Source: an uncultured Rhodospirillales bacterium (lineage in GTDB: Bacteria; Pseudomonadota; Alphaproteobacteria; Rhodospirillales; JABHCV01). From it: a stretch of DNA of 52,009 nt. Both the position numbers and the translations under genes were made by a program. The stretch's first letter is position 1. Every line of letters begins with the position of its first letter. Below, piece by piece: positions 28,397 through 36,302 of the stretch. The stretch lies in contig CALKND010000011.1 in NCBI GenBank assembly GCA_938092065.1, forward strand, positions 1-52,009, given 5' to 3'. Under the pieces are notes generated by a model, which was not told where the DNA came from, made no database searches, and was given only the letters and a program-made list of their open reading frames with translations.

Positions 28397-28426
28397 ATCA
28401 TACGTGATCAACAGTTCCCCCTGCAA
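28397..28426 (-). promoter_or_regulatory. Probable hemA promoter
   Basis: On the minus strand TTGCAG (28426-28421) and TATGAT (28402-28397) are 18 nt apart, giving a leader of about 35 nt before hemA. A GGAAC/GTTCC inverted repeat with a 20-nt spacer (28389-28418) flanks the -10. No recognised iron or oxygen box is seen. Confidence 0.4.
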
Positions 28427-28740
28427 GCTGCCTGCGGAGGTCATGAGAAATTTTGTTCTTTTTTTTGGGAAGGATTTCAAGTTTCTTGCGCCATTGTTAT
28501 TGCATGCTGGCACTATATCAGTTCGGCAAGCAGAATATATATGGTAATACCTTAATTTTGAAGGTGATAAAAAAACTTTTTAAGTTATTTATTAATATTA
28601 TTGGCTAGGGTTATGGTTATAAGAATTTAGGATATATAAAAATTTAGCACATTACTTCTTTAATAATAAGTAAACTATTGTTTTGGCCCCACAGGAGCTT
28701 ATGAGTTGACTTACAAGGTGGTAATAATTCTTATGGCTTA
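28427..28740. other. AT-rich intergenic stretch with no gene seen
   Basis: This stretch lies between hemA and a small membrane protein gene, both on the minus strand. All frames are broken by stops, and no tRNA, known small RNA, convincing hairpin terminator or coding remnant was recognised. Confidence 0.5.
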
Positions 28741-29019
28741 TTAGCTTCCAGCATGAACAATTAATTCTACTATTAAGGTAGCAAACGCATCGTGGGTCAT
28801 AAACAGTAATGAGAAGGCGAAAGCCCACATCATTGGCCGTTTCCAAAAATTAGCGGGTAACGCACTGAAGTAACGCTGTGCGCGCAAGACCTTACGGACC
28901 TGGCGATCAATACGTTCATTTTCTAACTGCCATAAATTATAGGCAAGAGCCTCCTCACGGGGAGGTGGGGGCGTTCCAGAAACGGTGTTCATTGCATTAT
29001 AATCCTTTTTTACCTTCAT
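28741..29019 (-). CDS. Small hypothetical membrane protein
   Basis: The 92-residue product is not recognised. It has a Pro-rich N-terminus (SGTPPPPREEALAYN), a charged helical middle (QLENERIDRQVRKVLRAQRYF) and one hydrophobic helix (about residues 65-87: MMWAFAFSLLFMTHDAFATL). A second ATG at 28992 (MNTVSGTPPPP) has AAGGA about 11 nt upstream and may be the real start, giving 83 residues. It is divergent from the parvulin gene. Confidence 0.55.
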   Translation of the reverse strand: MKVKKDYNAMNTVSGTPPPPREEALAYNLWQLENERIDRQVRKVLRAQRYFSALPANFWKRPMMWAFAFSLLFMTHDAFATLIVELIVHAGS

Positions 29020-29118
29020 ATACCTTCAATTTTAATCTACAAAACCTTTCTTATTTATTAACTCGGCTTAATGCTTTAAATGATACTTATATATATTCAG
29101 TTTTGATGGAGAACACTT

Positions 29119-29439
29119 ATGTCTGACCAAGTCACCGCGTCCCATATTCTTATTATGCATGAAGAATCCGAACGTTCTTCCCAAACCCGCACCAAAGAAG
29201 AAGCTCAGACCGTGATTGAGGATGTGAAGACAAAAATTTCTGATGGTACTGATTTTGCAGAACTCGCTAGTGAATTTTCTGACTGCCCGTCAGGAAGTAA
29301 AGGTGGCAGCTTAGGTGCTTTTGGTCGTGGTCAAATGGTAAAAATTTTTGAAGATACTGCCTTTGGCCTTGACGTAGGTGAAACTAGTGACATCGTTGAA
29401 ACTGAATTTGGTTTTCACATGATTCACCGATCTGCCTAG
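29119..29439 (+). CDS. Parvulin-type peptidyl-prolyl isomerase
   Basis: The 106-residue product is a single rotamase domain: ASHILIMHEESERSSQTRTKEEA, FAELASEFSDCPSGSKGGSLGAFGRGQMV and FGFHMIHRS. There is no signal peptide, so it should be cytosolic, unlike SurA or PpiD. It is PpiC-like in size. A GGAG lies about 8 nt before the ATG. Confidence 0.92.
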   Translation: MSDQVTASHILIMHEESERSSQTRTKEEAQTVIEDVKTKISDGTDFAELASEFSDCPSGSKGGSLGAFGRGQMVKIFEDTAFGLDVGETSDIVETEFGFHMIHRSA

Positions 29440-29744
29440 AATTTCACTCCCCCCTAGATTTATCATAATGTTTAATTTGTCGTACCAAGTGGTAGTGGGC
29501 CAGAAGATGTTGGCTATAGCAACAACCTGTAGTTACACGAATGTGTTTTTAGAATAGATAGTCTAATATTTACGATTGGGTGGAAGGATGGCAAGTAATG
29601 GGTGATGCGAATTGCCAGCTTGGTTTGAGTACTTTTGCTTTTTGAGAACACACACCGACACTGCAATTTTTTGTGAAAGATGCGCAAGCCATGTGTTTAC
29701 TTCCTCACCTTTGAAGTTAATAACGAGGTTATCAGGTTTTGGAC

Positions 29745-29784
29745 AAAAAAAAGACCCTTTCCGGGGGGAGCGGAAAGGATCTTT
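29745..29784 (-). terminator. Strong minus-strand intrinsic terminator (end of candidate small RNA)
   Basis: The arms 29750-29763 and 29771-29784 pair over 14 positions; on the minus strand the only non-Watson-Crick pair is G-U, whereas on the plus strand it would be a C-A mismatch. A run of U follows only on the minus strand (29752-29745). The nearest upstream minus gene, pyrE, is 500 bp away. Confidence 0.75.
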
Positions 29785-29830
29785 AGGGGGACACGGATAT
29801 GAGGCCGTGTCGGGGGATAGTTTTTTTGGA
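29745..29830 (-). ncRNA. Candidate small RNA with C-rich unpaired patches
   Basis: On the minus strand two hairpins follow each other. The first (29811-29790) has a 7-bp stem GACACGG/CCGTGTC with an 8-nt loop and is flanked by CCCCC on both sides. The second (29784-29750) has 14 pairs, one of them G-U, a CTCCCCC loop, and ends in a U-tract. Three exposed C-runs could pair with Shine-Dalgarno sequences, as in several alphaproteobacterial small RNAs. The 5' end and promoter are not defined; no open frame is credible. Confidence 0.5.
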
Positions 29831-30280
29831 AATAAAAAACAGTTTTTGAATTAGCTATTAACATGAACTCATAAAGAGTTTTTTCCACCTGAATAAACGA
29901 TTTATAACAATAATTTTTTATACTTAACTTACTGTAATATACGGTATTATTTTTGAACTAGATCACTGTCCCTTGTATTTTTTGCCAAAAGATTGCTGCC
30001 ACATTTTCAAAATTTTACGGATAGTGCTCTGAACACTAATTGCTATGTTTCAGACAAATAGCTGTAAAAAATTAGAACGAATGGATCACCTTGCTTTTGT
30101 GAAATAATTTTTGGGTTTGCACAGAAATGATAGGTCGCATTTTCAGACAGTGACTGCGGTTCTAATCAGACCCTATTTGGTGTGCCTTTGACGGGCTCAA
30201 TCGTGAATACTCAAGATGGTGTTTTTTCAATAATGGAAATAATTTTTGTTTGATATGATTATTTAGCCGTGAAGGCTGAG
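29831..30280. other. Intergenic stretch downstream of pyrE
   Basis: This gene-free stretch is AT-rich with no open frame that looks coded. It must contain the promoter of the candidate small RNA, but no clear -35/-10 pair stands out. A weak plus-strand hairpin AACTC/GAGTT followed by six T lies at about 29865-29885. The 305 bp on the other side (29440-29744) likewise show no gene. Confidence 0.4.
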
Positions 30281-30970
30281 CTATTTAGTCTTGCCACCAT
30301 TTTTTTTGGACCAGGCTGTGGGGTTGTCTAGGAATGATCGTACACCCTCAATTGATGCATTGGGAAAGTACTCACCCTCCTCAGCTGCTTGCAAAACATC
30401 ATGCCAAGTAGCCAAATAATGAAGTGTAATACCATCTTTTTCCAAAGATTCTAGTGCACCTGAAAATACACCATAAAAAAATACAACAAAAGCATCGCTG
30501 ACAACTGCTCCAGCATTGCGTAGGGCGTTAATAAATGTAACTTTTGATGCGCCATCTGTGGCAAGATCTTCTACCAACAGTACTTTCGAATCTTCATTCA
30601 GGTCACCCTCAATCTGAGCATTGCGGCCGAATCCCTTGGGTTTTTTACGAACGTAAAGCATAGGCTTTTCAGTGGATTGAGATATCCATGCTGCGTATGG
30701 AATACCTGCAGTTTCTCCACCTGCTATAGCATCTATTTTTTTCAACCCAATTCTGTCATTAAGCATAGCGATGGCTAATTGCATCATCTTATTTCGTTCT
30801 TTTGGATAGGAAATAAGTTTGCGGCAATCAATATAAACTGGACTAGCCCAGCCAGATGTCAATATGTAGGGCTCGTTGGGCCGAAAATTTACAGCCTTGA
30901 TATCAAGCAGCATCTTGGCTGCTGCCAAACCCATAGTATTGTTTTCTTTGCTATAAGAGACGTTTGACAT
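30281..30970 (-). CDS. pyrE: Orotate phosphoribosyltransferase
   Basis: The 229-residue product makes OMP from orotate and PRPP in pyrimidine synthesis. It has the substrate-binding ILTSGWASPVYIDCRKLISYP, ETAGIPYAAWIS, and the PRPP motif VLLVEDLATDGASK, in which the usual TTG is TDG. Length fits the alphaproteobacterial type. The hspQ gene lies upstream on the same strand. Confidence 0.93.
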   Translation of the reverse strand: MSNVSYSKENNTMGLAAAKMLLDIKAVNFRPNEPYILTSGWASPVYIDCRKLISYPKERNKMMQLAIAMLNDRIGLKKIDAIAGGETAGIPYAAWISQSTEKPMLYVRKKPKGFGRNAQIEGDLNEDSKVLLVEDLATDGASKVTFINALRNAGAVVSDAFVVFFYGVFSGALESLEKDGITLHYLATWHDVLQAAEEGEYFPNASIEGVRSFLDNPTAWSKKNGGKTK

Positions 30971-31040
30971 TTGGCACCAGGTTAATGAAATTATATATAT
31001 ATTTCTGTTTAGAGACTCTGTGTTTATTTCTCAAGGATTA

Positions 31041-31358
31041 CTAGTGAATTCCGTTCCTGAGGATGTAACCAGTTTTGCCAAATCCTCGAAAATAGTAATT
31101 CAAATCATTATGATGAATGGGGTCACCTTCTCGATCGTGCTCTATGTTTTGTTCTGCTACATAGGTATGTTGATCGTTGCCATTTACAAGAATGTGGTAC
31201 CAGGGGCGATCTTTTGGAGGATTGCTTTTAGCTGTCTCTTTATACCAATCCGCACTACCAAGGGACTCTGGGTCTATATCAATAACAACACCACGGTACT
31301 CAAAAAGTTGGTGTTGGATGAGTTGTCCGATAGTAAATTTTGCTACTTGTCTGTTCAC
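31041..31358 (-). CDS. hspQ: HspQ / YccV-like protein, GTG start
   Basis: The 105-residue product has the YccV-like fold: AKFTIGQLIQHQLFEYRGVVIDIDPE, RPWYHILVNGNDQHTYVAEQNIE and the C-terminal YFRGFGKTGYILRNG. HspQ affects hemimethylated oriC binding and Lon specificity in enterobacteria. The start is a GTG with only a weak AAGGG upstream. It precedes pyrE by 70 nt on the same strand. Confidence 0.9.
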   Translation of the reverse strand: MNRQVAKFTIGQLIQHQLFEYRGVVIDIDPESLGSADWYKETAKSNPPKDRPWYHILVNGNDQHTYVAEQNIEHDREGDPIHHNDLNYYFRGFGKTGYILRNGIH

Positions 31359-31640
31359 AATTTAAGTGCCCTTATAAGGTGTTGGTTTTTTAAACTGGAA
31401 TTGATTTAATGTCACAGCTCTTTTTTATAGGTAACAAGTGAGTTGTAAAAGGTGAAATAAGATGTTGCGGAAGACTTCTTTAAGAAAGACGATTTAAGTA
31501 TAAAAATTTGGCTCAGGCTGCAGCAGTTTAACTAAAATTAGAAACTGGATGTGTCTTTTATTTTTCGGAGTGATCCAGAACATATACGACACTATGGAGA
31601 AATATATGCCACGCTTGGTTTCCAAAAAAGGCAAGTTTAA

Positions 31641-32624
31641 GTGACCGCAACAGTGAACTTTATGATCTGGAATTTGATCGATGATCGGGCTGGAAACCAG
31701 AGCCAGTGTCTTGGCGTTGGAGAAGCACTGGGCTTAAAATATGAAATCCGTGATCTTGAATATACTGCTGCTGCTGCTTTGCCAAATTTTGTCATGGGTA
31801 AGTCCTTTGGTGGGCTCACGCCTAGTTCCCGTGTGAATTTAGTAGAGCCCTGGCCGGATTTAATTATTGCAGCGGGTAGACGATGCTCGCCCGTGGCGCG
31901 TCACATTAAAGAAATGAACGGGGGAAATACTTTTTTGGTTCAGATCATGTATCCCGGTGATACGGGTATTGATGAATTTGACTTGGTTTGCACACCTCGC
32001 CATGATGCCATTCAGGATGGAGCTAATGTTTTTCAAATTATAGGTGCGCCACACCGGGTAACCCAAGACCGTTTGGCAACAGCCCGTCAGGAATGGTGGA
32101 AGCGCTTGATTCACTTGCCAGCTCCACGTATTGCCTTAATCGTTGGTGGTTCTACAAAACGTCGCACTTTCACTCAGCAGATGGCAAGTGAGCTAGGCGC
32201 TGCAGCATCAAAAATGGCCATAGACGCGGGTGGCTCGCTTATGGTGACGACATCACGTCGATCCAATGACAGTGTAGACGCGCTAATCAATGAAATTAAA
32301 GCTCCAGCTGAGATTTTTAAATGGGGAGATGAAGGGGAAAATCCCTACCTGGGCTTCCTGGCTATGGCAGAAGGCGTGATTGTTACTGGGGATTCTATAT
32401 CAATGTGTTCAGAAGCTGCGGCAACATCTGGCCCTGTTTGGATTTATGCACCAAAAAAACTGACTACTCACAAGCACGGGATGTTGCATCAACAGCTTAT
32501 TAAGGATGGTTACGCAAAATATTTGGATGCCATAACTGGCACTTATTTTGAGCAATGGCAACATCCACCATTAAATGCAGCTACTCAGATTTCTGCCGAA
32601 ATCAAGAAGCGTCTTAAAATTTAA
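31641..32624 (+). CDS. ELM1-family protein (DUF1022), GTG start
   Basis: The 327-residue product has the family marks MIWNLIDDRAGNQSQCLGVGEAL, DLIIAAGRRCSPVARHIKE, VGGSTKRRTF and VTGDSISMCSEAAATSGPVWIY. The plant homologue ELM1 recruits the mitochondrial fission dynamin; the fold resembles a glycosyltransferase, and the bacterial role is unknown. It starts at a GTG overlapping a 16-codon frame, and the RNA methyltransferase begins 5 nt after its stop. Confidence 0.88.
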   Translation: MTATVNFMIWNLIDDRAGNQSQCLGVGEALGLKYEIRDLEYTAAAALPNFVMGKSFGGLTPSSRVNLVEPWPDLIIAAGRRCSPVARHIKEMNGGNTFLVQIMYPGDTGIDEFDLVCTPRHDAIQDGANVFQIIGAPHRVTQDRLATARQEWWKRLIHLPAPRIALIVGGSTKRRTFTQQMASELGAAASKMAIDAGGSLMVTTSRRSNDSVDALINEIKAPAEIFKWGDEGENPYLGFLAMAEGVIVTGDSISMCSEAAATSGPVWIYAPKKLTTHKHGMLHQQLIKDGYAKYLDAITGTYFEQWQHPPLNAATQISAEIKKRLKI

Positions 32625-32629
32625 AGACT

Positions 32630-33901
32630 ATGAAGAGAAACCAAAGAAATAAGTGGAGCAAACGGAAGCATTTAGAGATAAATTTACAGATTGAAGAGCT
32701 AGGCTGGCATGGAGATGGCATCGCTAATTTGAATGGTAAGAGAATTTATGTTCCACTTACCTTAGGTGGTGAGAGTATACGTGCAAGGGTCACAGGCTCT
32801 AAGGCTAAACTATTAGAAATATTGCACGCCTCACCTGAGCGAGTTGAACCACAATGTAAGTATTATGGGATCTGTGGTGGCTGCGCCGTGCAACATTTAA
32901 ATTTTGATGCCTACTATCAATGGAAGCGACAAGTCGTAGTTCTTGCGCTTTTAAACCGACAAATAAAAGCCCCTGTAGAGGATTTGATTGATTGCCATGG
33001 CAGTGGAAGAAGACGGGTAGCTATGCACGTCCAAAAAATTGATGGTCAATTACGAGTTGGCTTTATGCAGGCCCAGAGTCATAAAATAGTAGATATTAAA
33101 AGTTGTCCTGTTTTGACGCCAGAACTTGCAAAGGCAACAGACATTGCTCGCGATGTTGCAGGACATTTGTTAAAGTCTGCTAAATCTTTAAACATTCAAC
33201 TTACTGCCAGCGAAACTGGTTTGGACTGTACTATCACTGGGGCAGGAGAGTTGGACCTTGATGCCCGTATGGAACTGTCTGATTATGCAAGCTATTATGA
33301 TTTGGCACGCCTGTCCGTTGGCGATGATATGATCTTGGAACGCCGGGCACCAATACTGACCTTTGGGGCAGGAAAGGTGGTGTTGCCTCCACGTAGCTTC
33401 CTGCAAGCGACATTTGCTGGTGAGGAAATTCTATCAAATATAGTTTTAGATGGGGTAAGTGGAGCAAACCGAATAGCTGATCTGTATTGTGGCCTTGGGC
33501 CGTTTTCATTGCGTATGGCAGCCAATAGTTCAGTTTTGTCTGTCGACAGTGATGAGATGTCTATTGCGGCACTGAAAACTGCTGCTCACAATGTGCAGGG
33601 ACAAAAGCCAGTGATAGCAGAAGTACGAGATTTGGCTGAAAACCCTCTACATAAAAGTGAGTTGAATAGTTTTGACGCTGTTGTTTTTGATCCACCACGT
33701 GCAGGGGCAGAATTACAAGCGAGAGAAATAGCTTCCTCACGGGTTTGTCGTGTCATCGCAGTCTCCTGTAATGCGGCAACTTTTGCTCGTGATGCCTCAA
33801 TATTAATTGATGGTGGCTACCAACTGAAAAGGGTGGCCCCAGTGGATCAGTTCCGCTTTGCGGGCCATGTGGAAATAGTGGGTGTATTTGACCGAACTTA
33901 A
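32630..33901 (+). CDS. Class I SAM-dependent RNA m5U methyltransferase (TrmA/RlmC/RlmD family)
   Basis: The 423-residue product has a basic N-terminus, a TRAM-like domain (LQIEELGWHGDGIANLNGKRIYVP), the iron-sulfur Cys set (CKYYGICGGCAVQHL), the SAM motif DLYCGLGPFSLRMA, DPPRAGA and the catalytic Cys380 (VSCNAATFARD). It should methylate uracil C5 in 23S rRNA; which position cannot be settled. tRNA U54 is covered by the separate TrmFO. It forms a pair with ELM1. Confidence 0.9.
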   Translation: MKRNQRNKWSKRKHLEINLQIEELGWHGDGIANLNGKRIYVPLTLGGESIRARVTGSKAKLLEILHASPERVEPQCKYYGICGGCAVQHLNFDAYYQWKRQVVVLALLNRQIKAPVEDLIDCHGSGRRRVAMHVQKIDGQLRVGFMQAQSHKIVDIKSCPVLTPELAKATDIARDVAGHLLKSAKSLNIQLTASETGLDCTITGAGELDLDARMELSDYASYYDLARLSVGDDMILERRAPILTFGAGKVVLPPRSFLQATFAGEEILSNIVLDGVSGANRIADLYCGLGPFSLRMAANSSVLSVDSDEMSIAALKTAAHNVQGQKPVIAEVRDLAENPLHKSELNSFDAVVFDPPRAGAELQAREIASSRVCRVIAVSCNAATFARDASILIDGGYQLKRVAPVDQFRFAGHVEIVGVFDRT

Positions 33902-33973
33902 TCAGGTTATATTTACTTAATTAAGGCCAGTCTTCAACGAAAAGCTTATTACTAAATTTACCTGAGGGTGGTC

Positions 33974-35320
33974 TTAAACTGCACGGGAATGGCGGCCTTT
34001 GCCACTATCCAAGTAGGCATCAAAAGCAGCAGCTACCAAGCGCACAAAAGGTCTTCCTATTTCAGTTACTGTGATTGTGTTGTTCAAAAGTTTGATGATG
34101 CCATCTTCGGACAATGGCTTTAGTTTTTCTATTTCAGGATAGAAGGTCGCTTTGGGTATAGTAAATTTTTTACAAACAGCACTCAAATCGACACTTAAGT
34201 CGCACATGATACGCTCGATGATATAGCCGCGCAGACGGTCGTCTTTGCTCAGCTCTAAACCACGCTCAATGGGGAAGTCGCCTGCGGCAATACTTTCGCG
34301 ATACTGCCTTAAAGGTGAGATATTTTGAATGTAACCTTGATGCATATGTCCAATTGCTGACACGCCGAAACCAATCATAACTGGTGCATTATCTGCTGTG
34401 TATCCTTGGAAGTTGCGATGCAAAGTGCCTTTATTGAGTGCGTCGCTCATTTCATCGTCGGGCAGGGAGAAGTGATCCAAACCTACTGCTTGATAACCAG
34501 CCTCAACAAATTTAGCAGAAGAAGCTTCAAACTGTTGCCAGCGTTCACCTGCATCAGGTAAAGCGTCCTCGTCTAAAAGTTTCTGATGAGATTTCATCCA
34601 AGGTACATGGGCATAACCAAACAGGGCAACCCGTGCTGGTTTGAGGCCGATGGCAAGTTCTGCTTCGCGTTTAACCATTTCCGTAGTCTGATTTGGCAGT
34701 CCGTACATCAAATCCATATTAATGTGATCGATGCCATAGTTGCGCAGCCAACCAATTACCTTTGCGGTCATTTCGTAGGGTTGTATCCGGTTAATTGCTT
34801 TCTGTATATCCGCATCAAAACTTTGCACACCAATACTTGCACGATTTACCCCAGCAGTGTGCAAGGCTTTAATATATTCTTTAGTGGAGGTTCGGGGGTC
34901 TAACTCAACGGCTATTGCGGCATCATCTGTGACATCAAATCGAATGCGCAAGCGATCAATAATGCGTTTCCAGTCAGGCCCTTTAAGCATTGTTGGGCTG
35001 CCGCCACCCCAATGAAGATTGCTTGCTTTGAAACGTGTGGGCAGAGCTTTTGCAACCAGGTCAATCTCATCTAGTAGAACTTCCAGATAATCAGCGATCG
35101 GGTCATAGCGTTTGACTATCTTTGTGTAGCAGCCACAGAAGGAACACATTTCATCACAAAATGGGATGTGAAAATAAAGCGACAGCGGGGTGGCTGGGTC
35201 AAGCGCTTCCAACCACTGACGGTAAAGATCACTTTTTACACTTTCATTGAAATGGGGTGCCGTAGGATAACTGGTGTAGCGTGGCACCATGAGATCATAT
35301 TTTTTTGTAAGTTCGTTCAT
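33974..35320 (-). CDS. hemN: Oxygen-independent coproporphyrinogen III oxidase
   Basis: The 448-residue radical-SAM enzyme makes protoporphyrinogen IX without oxygen. It has SLYFHIPFCDEMCSFCGCYTK (Cys-X3-Cys-X2-Cys cluster), WGGGSPTML and GVQSFDADIQKAINRIQPYEM. The N-terminal PRYTSYPTAPHF is the HemN type rather than the HemW type. No FNR box was seen in the 29-nt A/T-rich leader before a terminator. Confidence 0.95.
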   Translation of the reverse strand: MNELTKKYDLMVPRYTSYPTAPHFNESVKSDLYRQWLEALDPATPLSLYFHIPFCDEMCSFCGCYTKIVKRYDPIADYLEVLLDEIDLVAKALPTRFKASNLHWGGGSPTMLKGPDWKRIIDRLRIRFDVTDDAAIAVELDPRTSTKEYIKALHTAGVNRASIGVQSFDADIQKAINRIQPYEMTAKVIGWLRNYGIDHINMDLMYGLPNQTTEMVKREAELAIGLKPARVALFGYAHVPWMKSHQKLLDEDALPDAGERWQQFEASSAKFVEAGYQAVGLDHFSLPDDEMSDALNKGTLHRNFQGYTADNAPVMIGFGVSAIGHMHQGYIQNISPLRQYRESIAAGDFPIERGLELSKDDRLRGYIIERIMCDLSVDLSAVCKKFTIPKATFYPEIEKLKPLSEDGIIKLLNNTITVTEIGRPFVRLVAAAFDAYLDSGKGRHSRAV

Positions 35321-35349
35321 GATTATTACAACTATAAACTCTTTTTTTT

Positions 35350-35381
35350 AAAAAAAAAGTGGGACCCGAAGGCCCCACTTT
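35350..35381 (-). terminator. Intrinsic terminator between the PuuD-like gene and hemN
   Basis: AAAGTGGG (35356-35363) and CCCACTTT (35374-35381) pair over 8 bp with a 10-nt loop. On the minus strand the stem is followed by nine T residues (35358-35350). It ends the upstream minus gene and lies only 30 nt before hemN. Confidence 0.85.
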
Positions 35382-35405
35382 CCTCCTTAAGAAATAAAAT
35401 TTCTC

Positions 35406-36017
35406 TTAGTATATATTCTGAGCAGATACCATAGCGTAGAGCATGGGGACAGAGAGCAATGTGTTGGTACGAGAAAACAGCATTGCTGTGCGTGCTGATG
35501 CGGCCTTTTGCTCAGGTGTGGCATCAACAATTCCAAGAGCTTTTTTCTGATTTGGCCAGATCACGAACCAAACGTTAATGAACATGACAATGCCCATCCA
35601 CATGCCAATTCCGATAGCAACGTGTTTGGCGTTGGCAAAGTCTTCAGTTGCACCAAGCGTAAGAGCTTCAATCAAATAACCATTCAAGTGCGACAAAATC
35701 AAACCAGATATGATGGTTGCCATAGCGCCCCAGCGGAACCAGAATAGTGCAGCGGGTGCAATGACTTTACCAATAGCAGGTTTTTGCTCATCAGGAATGT
35801 TTGGCATGTTAGGAATTTGAACAAAGTTGAAGTAGTAAAGTAGGCCTATCCACATAACACCGGCTAGGACGTGAAACCAACGGACTACGAAGGCTGCGTA
35901 TGCATGGTCAACGACAAATATATCACCAGTAGCACTACTAAGTGCATAAACCATGATGACTGTCAGAACGAGACTAGCAATTACTGTTTTTTTAAGGTCA
36001 GTAAGAATAGCTGACAT
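35406..36017 (-). CDS. PuuD-type urate oxidase N-terminal domain membrane protein
   Basis: The 203-residue product has about five hydrophobic helices and the pattern VVRWFHVLAGVMWIGLLYYFNFVQIP and HVAIGIGMWMGIVMFINVWFVIWPNQKKAL, typical of the membrane part of PuuD. Full PuuD urate hydroxylases are about 400 residues with a C-terminal cytochrome c; that part is absent here. Conserved His suggest heme binding (inference). GAGGGG precedes the ATG. A Fur-like dyad lies 100 nt upstream. Confidence 0.75.
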   Translation of the reverse strand: MSAILTDLKKTVIASLVLTVIMVYALSSATGDIFVVDHAYAAFVVRWFHVLAGVMWIGLLYYFNFVQIPNMPNIPDEQKPAIGKVIAPAALFWFRWGAMATIISGLILSHLNGYLIEALTLGATEDFANAKHVAIGIGMWMGIVMFINVWFVIWPNQKKALGIVDATPEQKAASARTAMLFSRTNTLLSVPMLYAMVSAQNIY

Positions 36018-36118
36018 AAGTTTTTACCCCTCTATATAGATAGTTTGTTTATTTAAATTATTCTGATTCTATTTACACTTTACAAGATGATGCGGTTTAA
36101 TTTCAATAGTTCGCTCAA

Positions 36119-36177
36119 TATTATCTTTAAACTATAATGATATTGATAATTACTATCATTATAGTTTAAAGATAATA
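36119..36177. promoter_or_regulatory. Large dyad with Fur-like operator
   Basis: Two perfect 24-bp arms (36119-36142 and 36154-36177) flank an 11-nt spacer. The 19-nt centre (36139-36157: GATATTGATAATTACTATC) matches the classical Fur box at 16 of 19 positions and shares the dyad's exact centre at 36148. It sits between the divergent PuuD-like gene and the synthase-family gene. There is no T-run, so it is not a terminator for either side. Confidence 0.7.
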
Positions 36178-36257
36178 CTTAGTTTTGAAGTAAAAGACTG
36201 TTTTCTTTTCTTACAGAAACTTAATTTTTATTAAAGTATTTGAAATAGGAGTTTTGG

Positions 36258-36302
36258 GTGGATAGTCAGAGACAGCTAGAATTACTAATGAAACATGAAT
36301 AA
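36258..36302 (+). CDS. Putative 14-codon leader ORF coupled to the next gene
   Basis: A GTG at 36258 has an excellent AGGAG (36247-36251) 6 nt upstream and encodes MDSQRQLELLMKHE, ending at a TAA (36300-36302) that overlaps the following gene's ATG by 8 nt. That ATG lacks its own ribosome binding site. Translational coupling is inferred. A sequencing frameshift joining the two frames is an alternative. Confidence 0.4.
   Translation: MDSQRQLELLMKHE

Noticed and set aside
29790-29830. Plus-strand reading of the tandem hairpins as a terminator before the T-run at 29821
   Set aside because: The last stem is 9 nt from the T-run, and the larger stem has a C-A mismatch on this strand; the minus strand fits better.
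29612-29888. Short open frames on both strands over the small-RNA hairpins
   Set aside because: They run through two stable hairpins and a terminator and have no ribosome binding site or homology.
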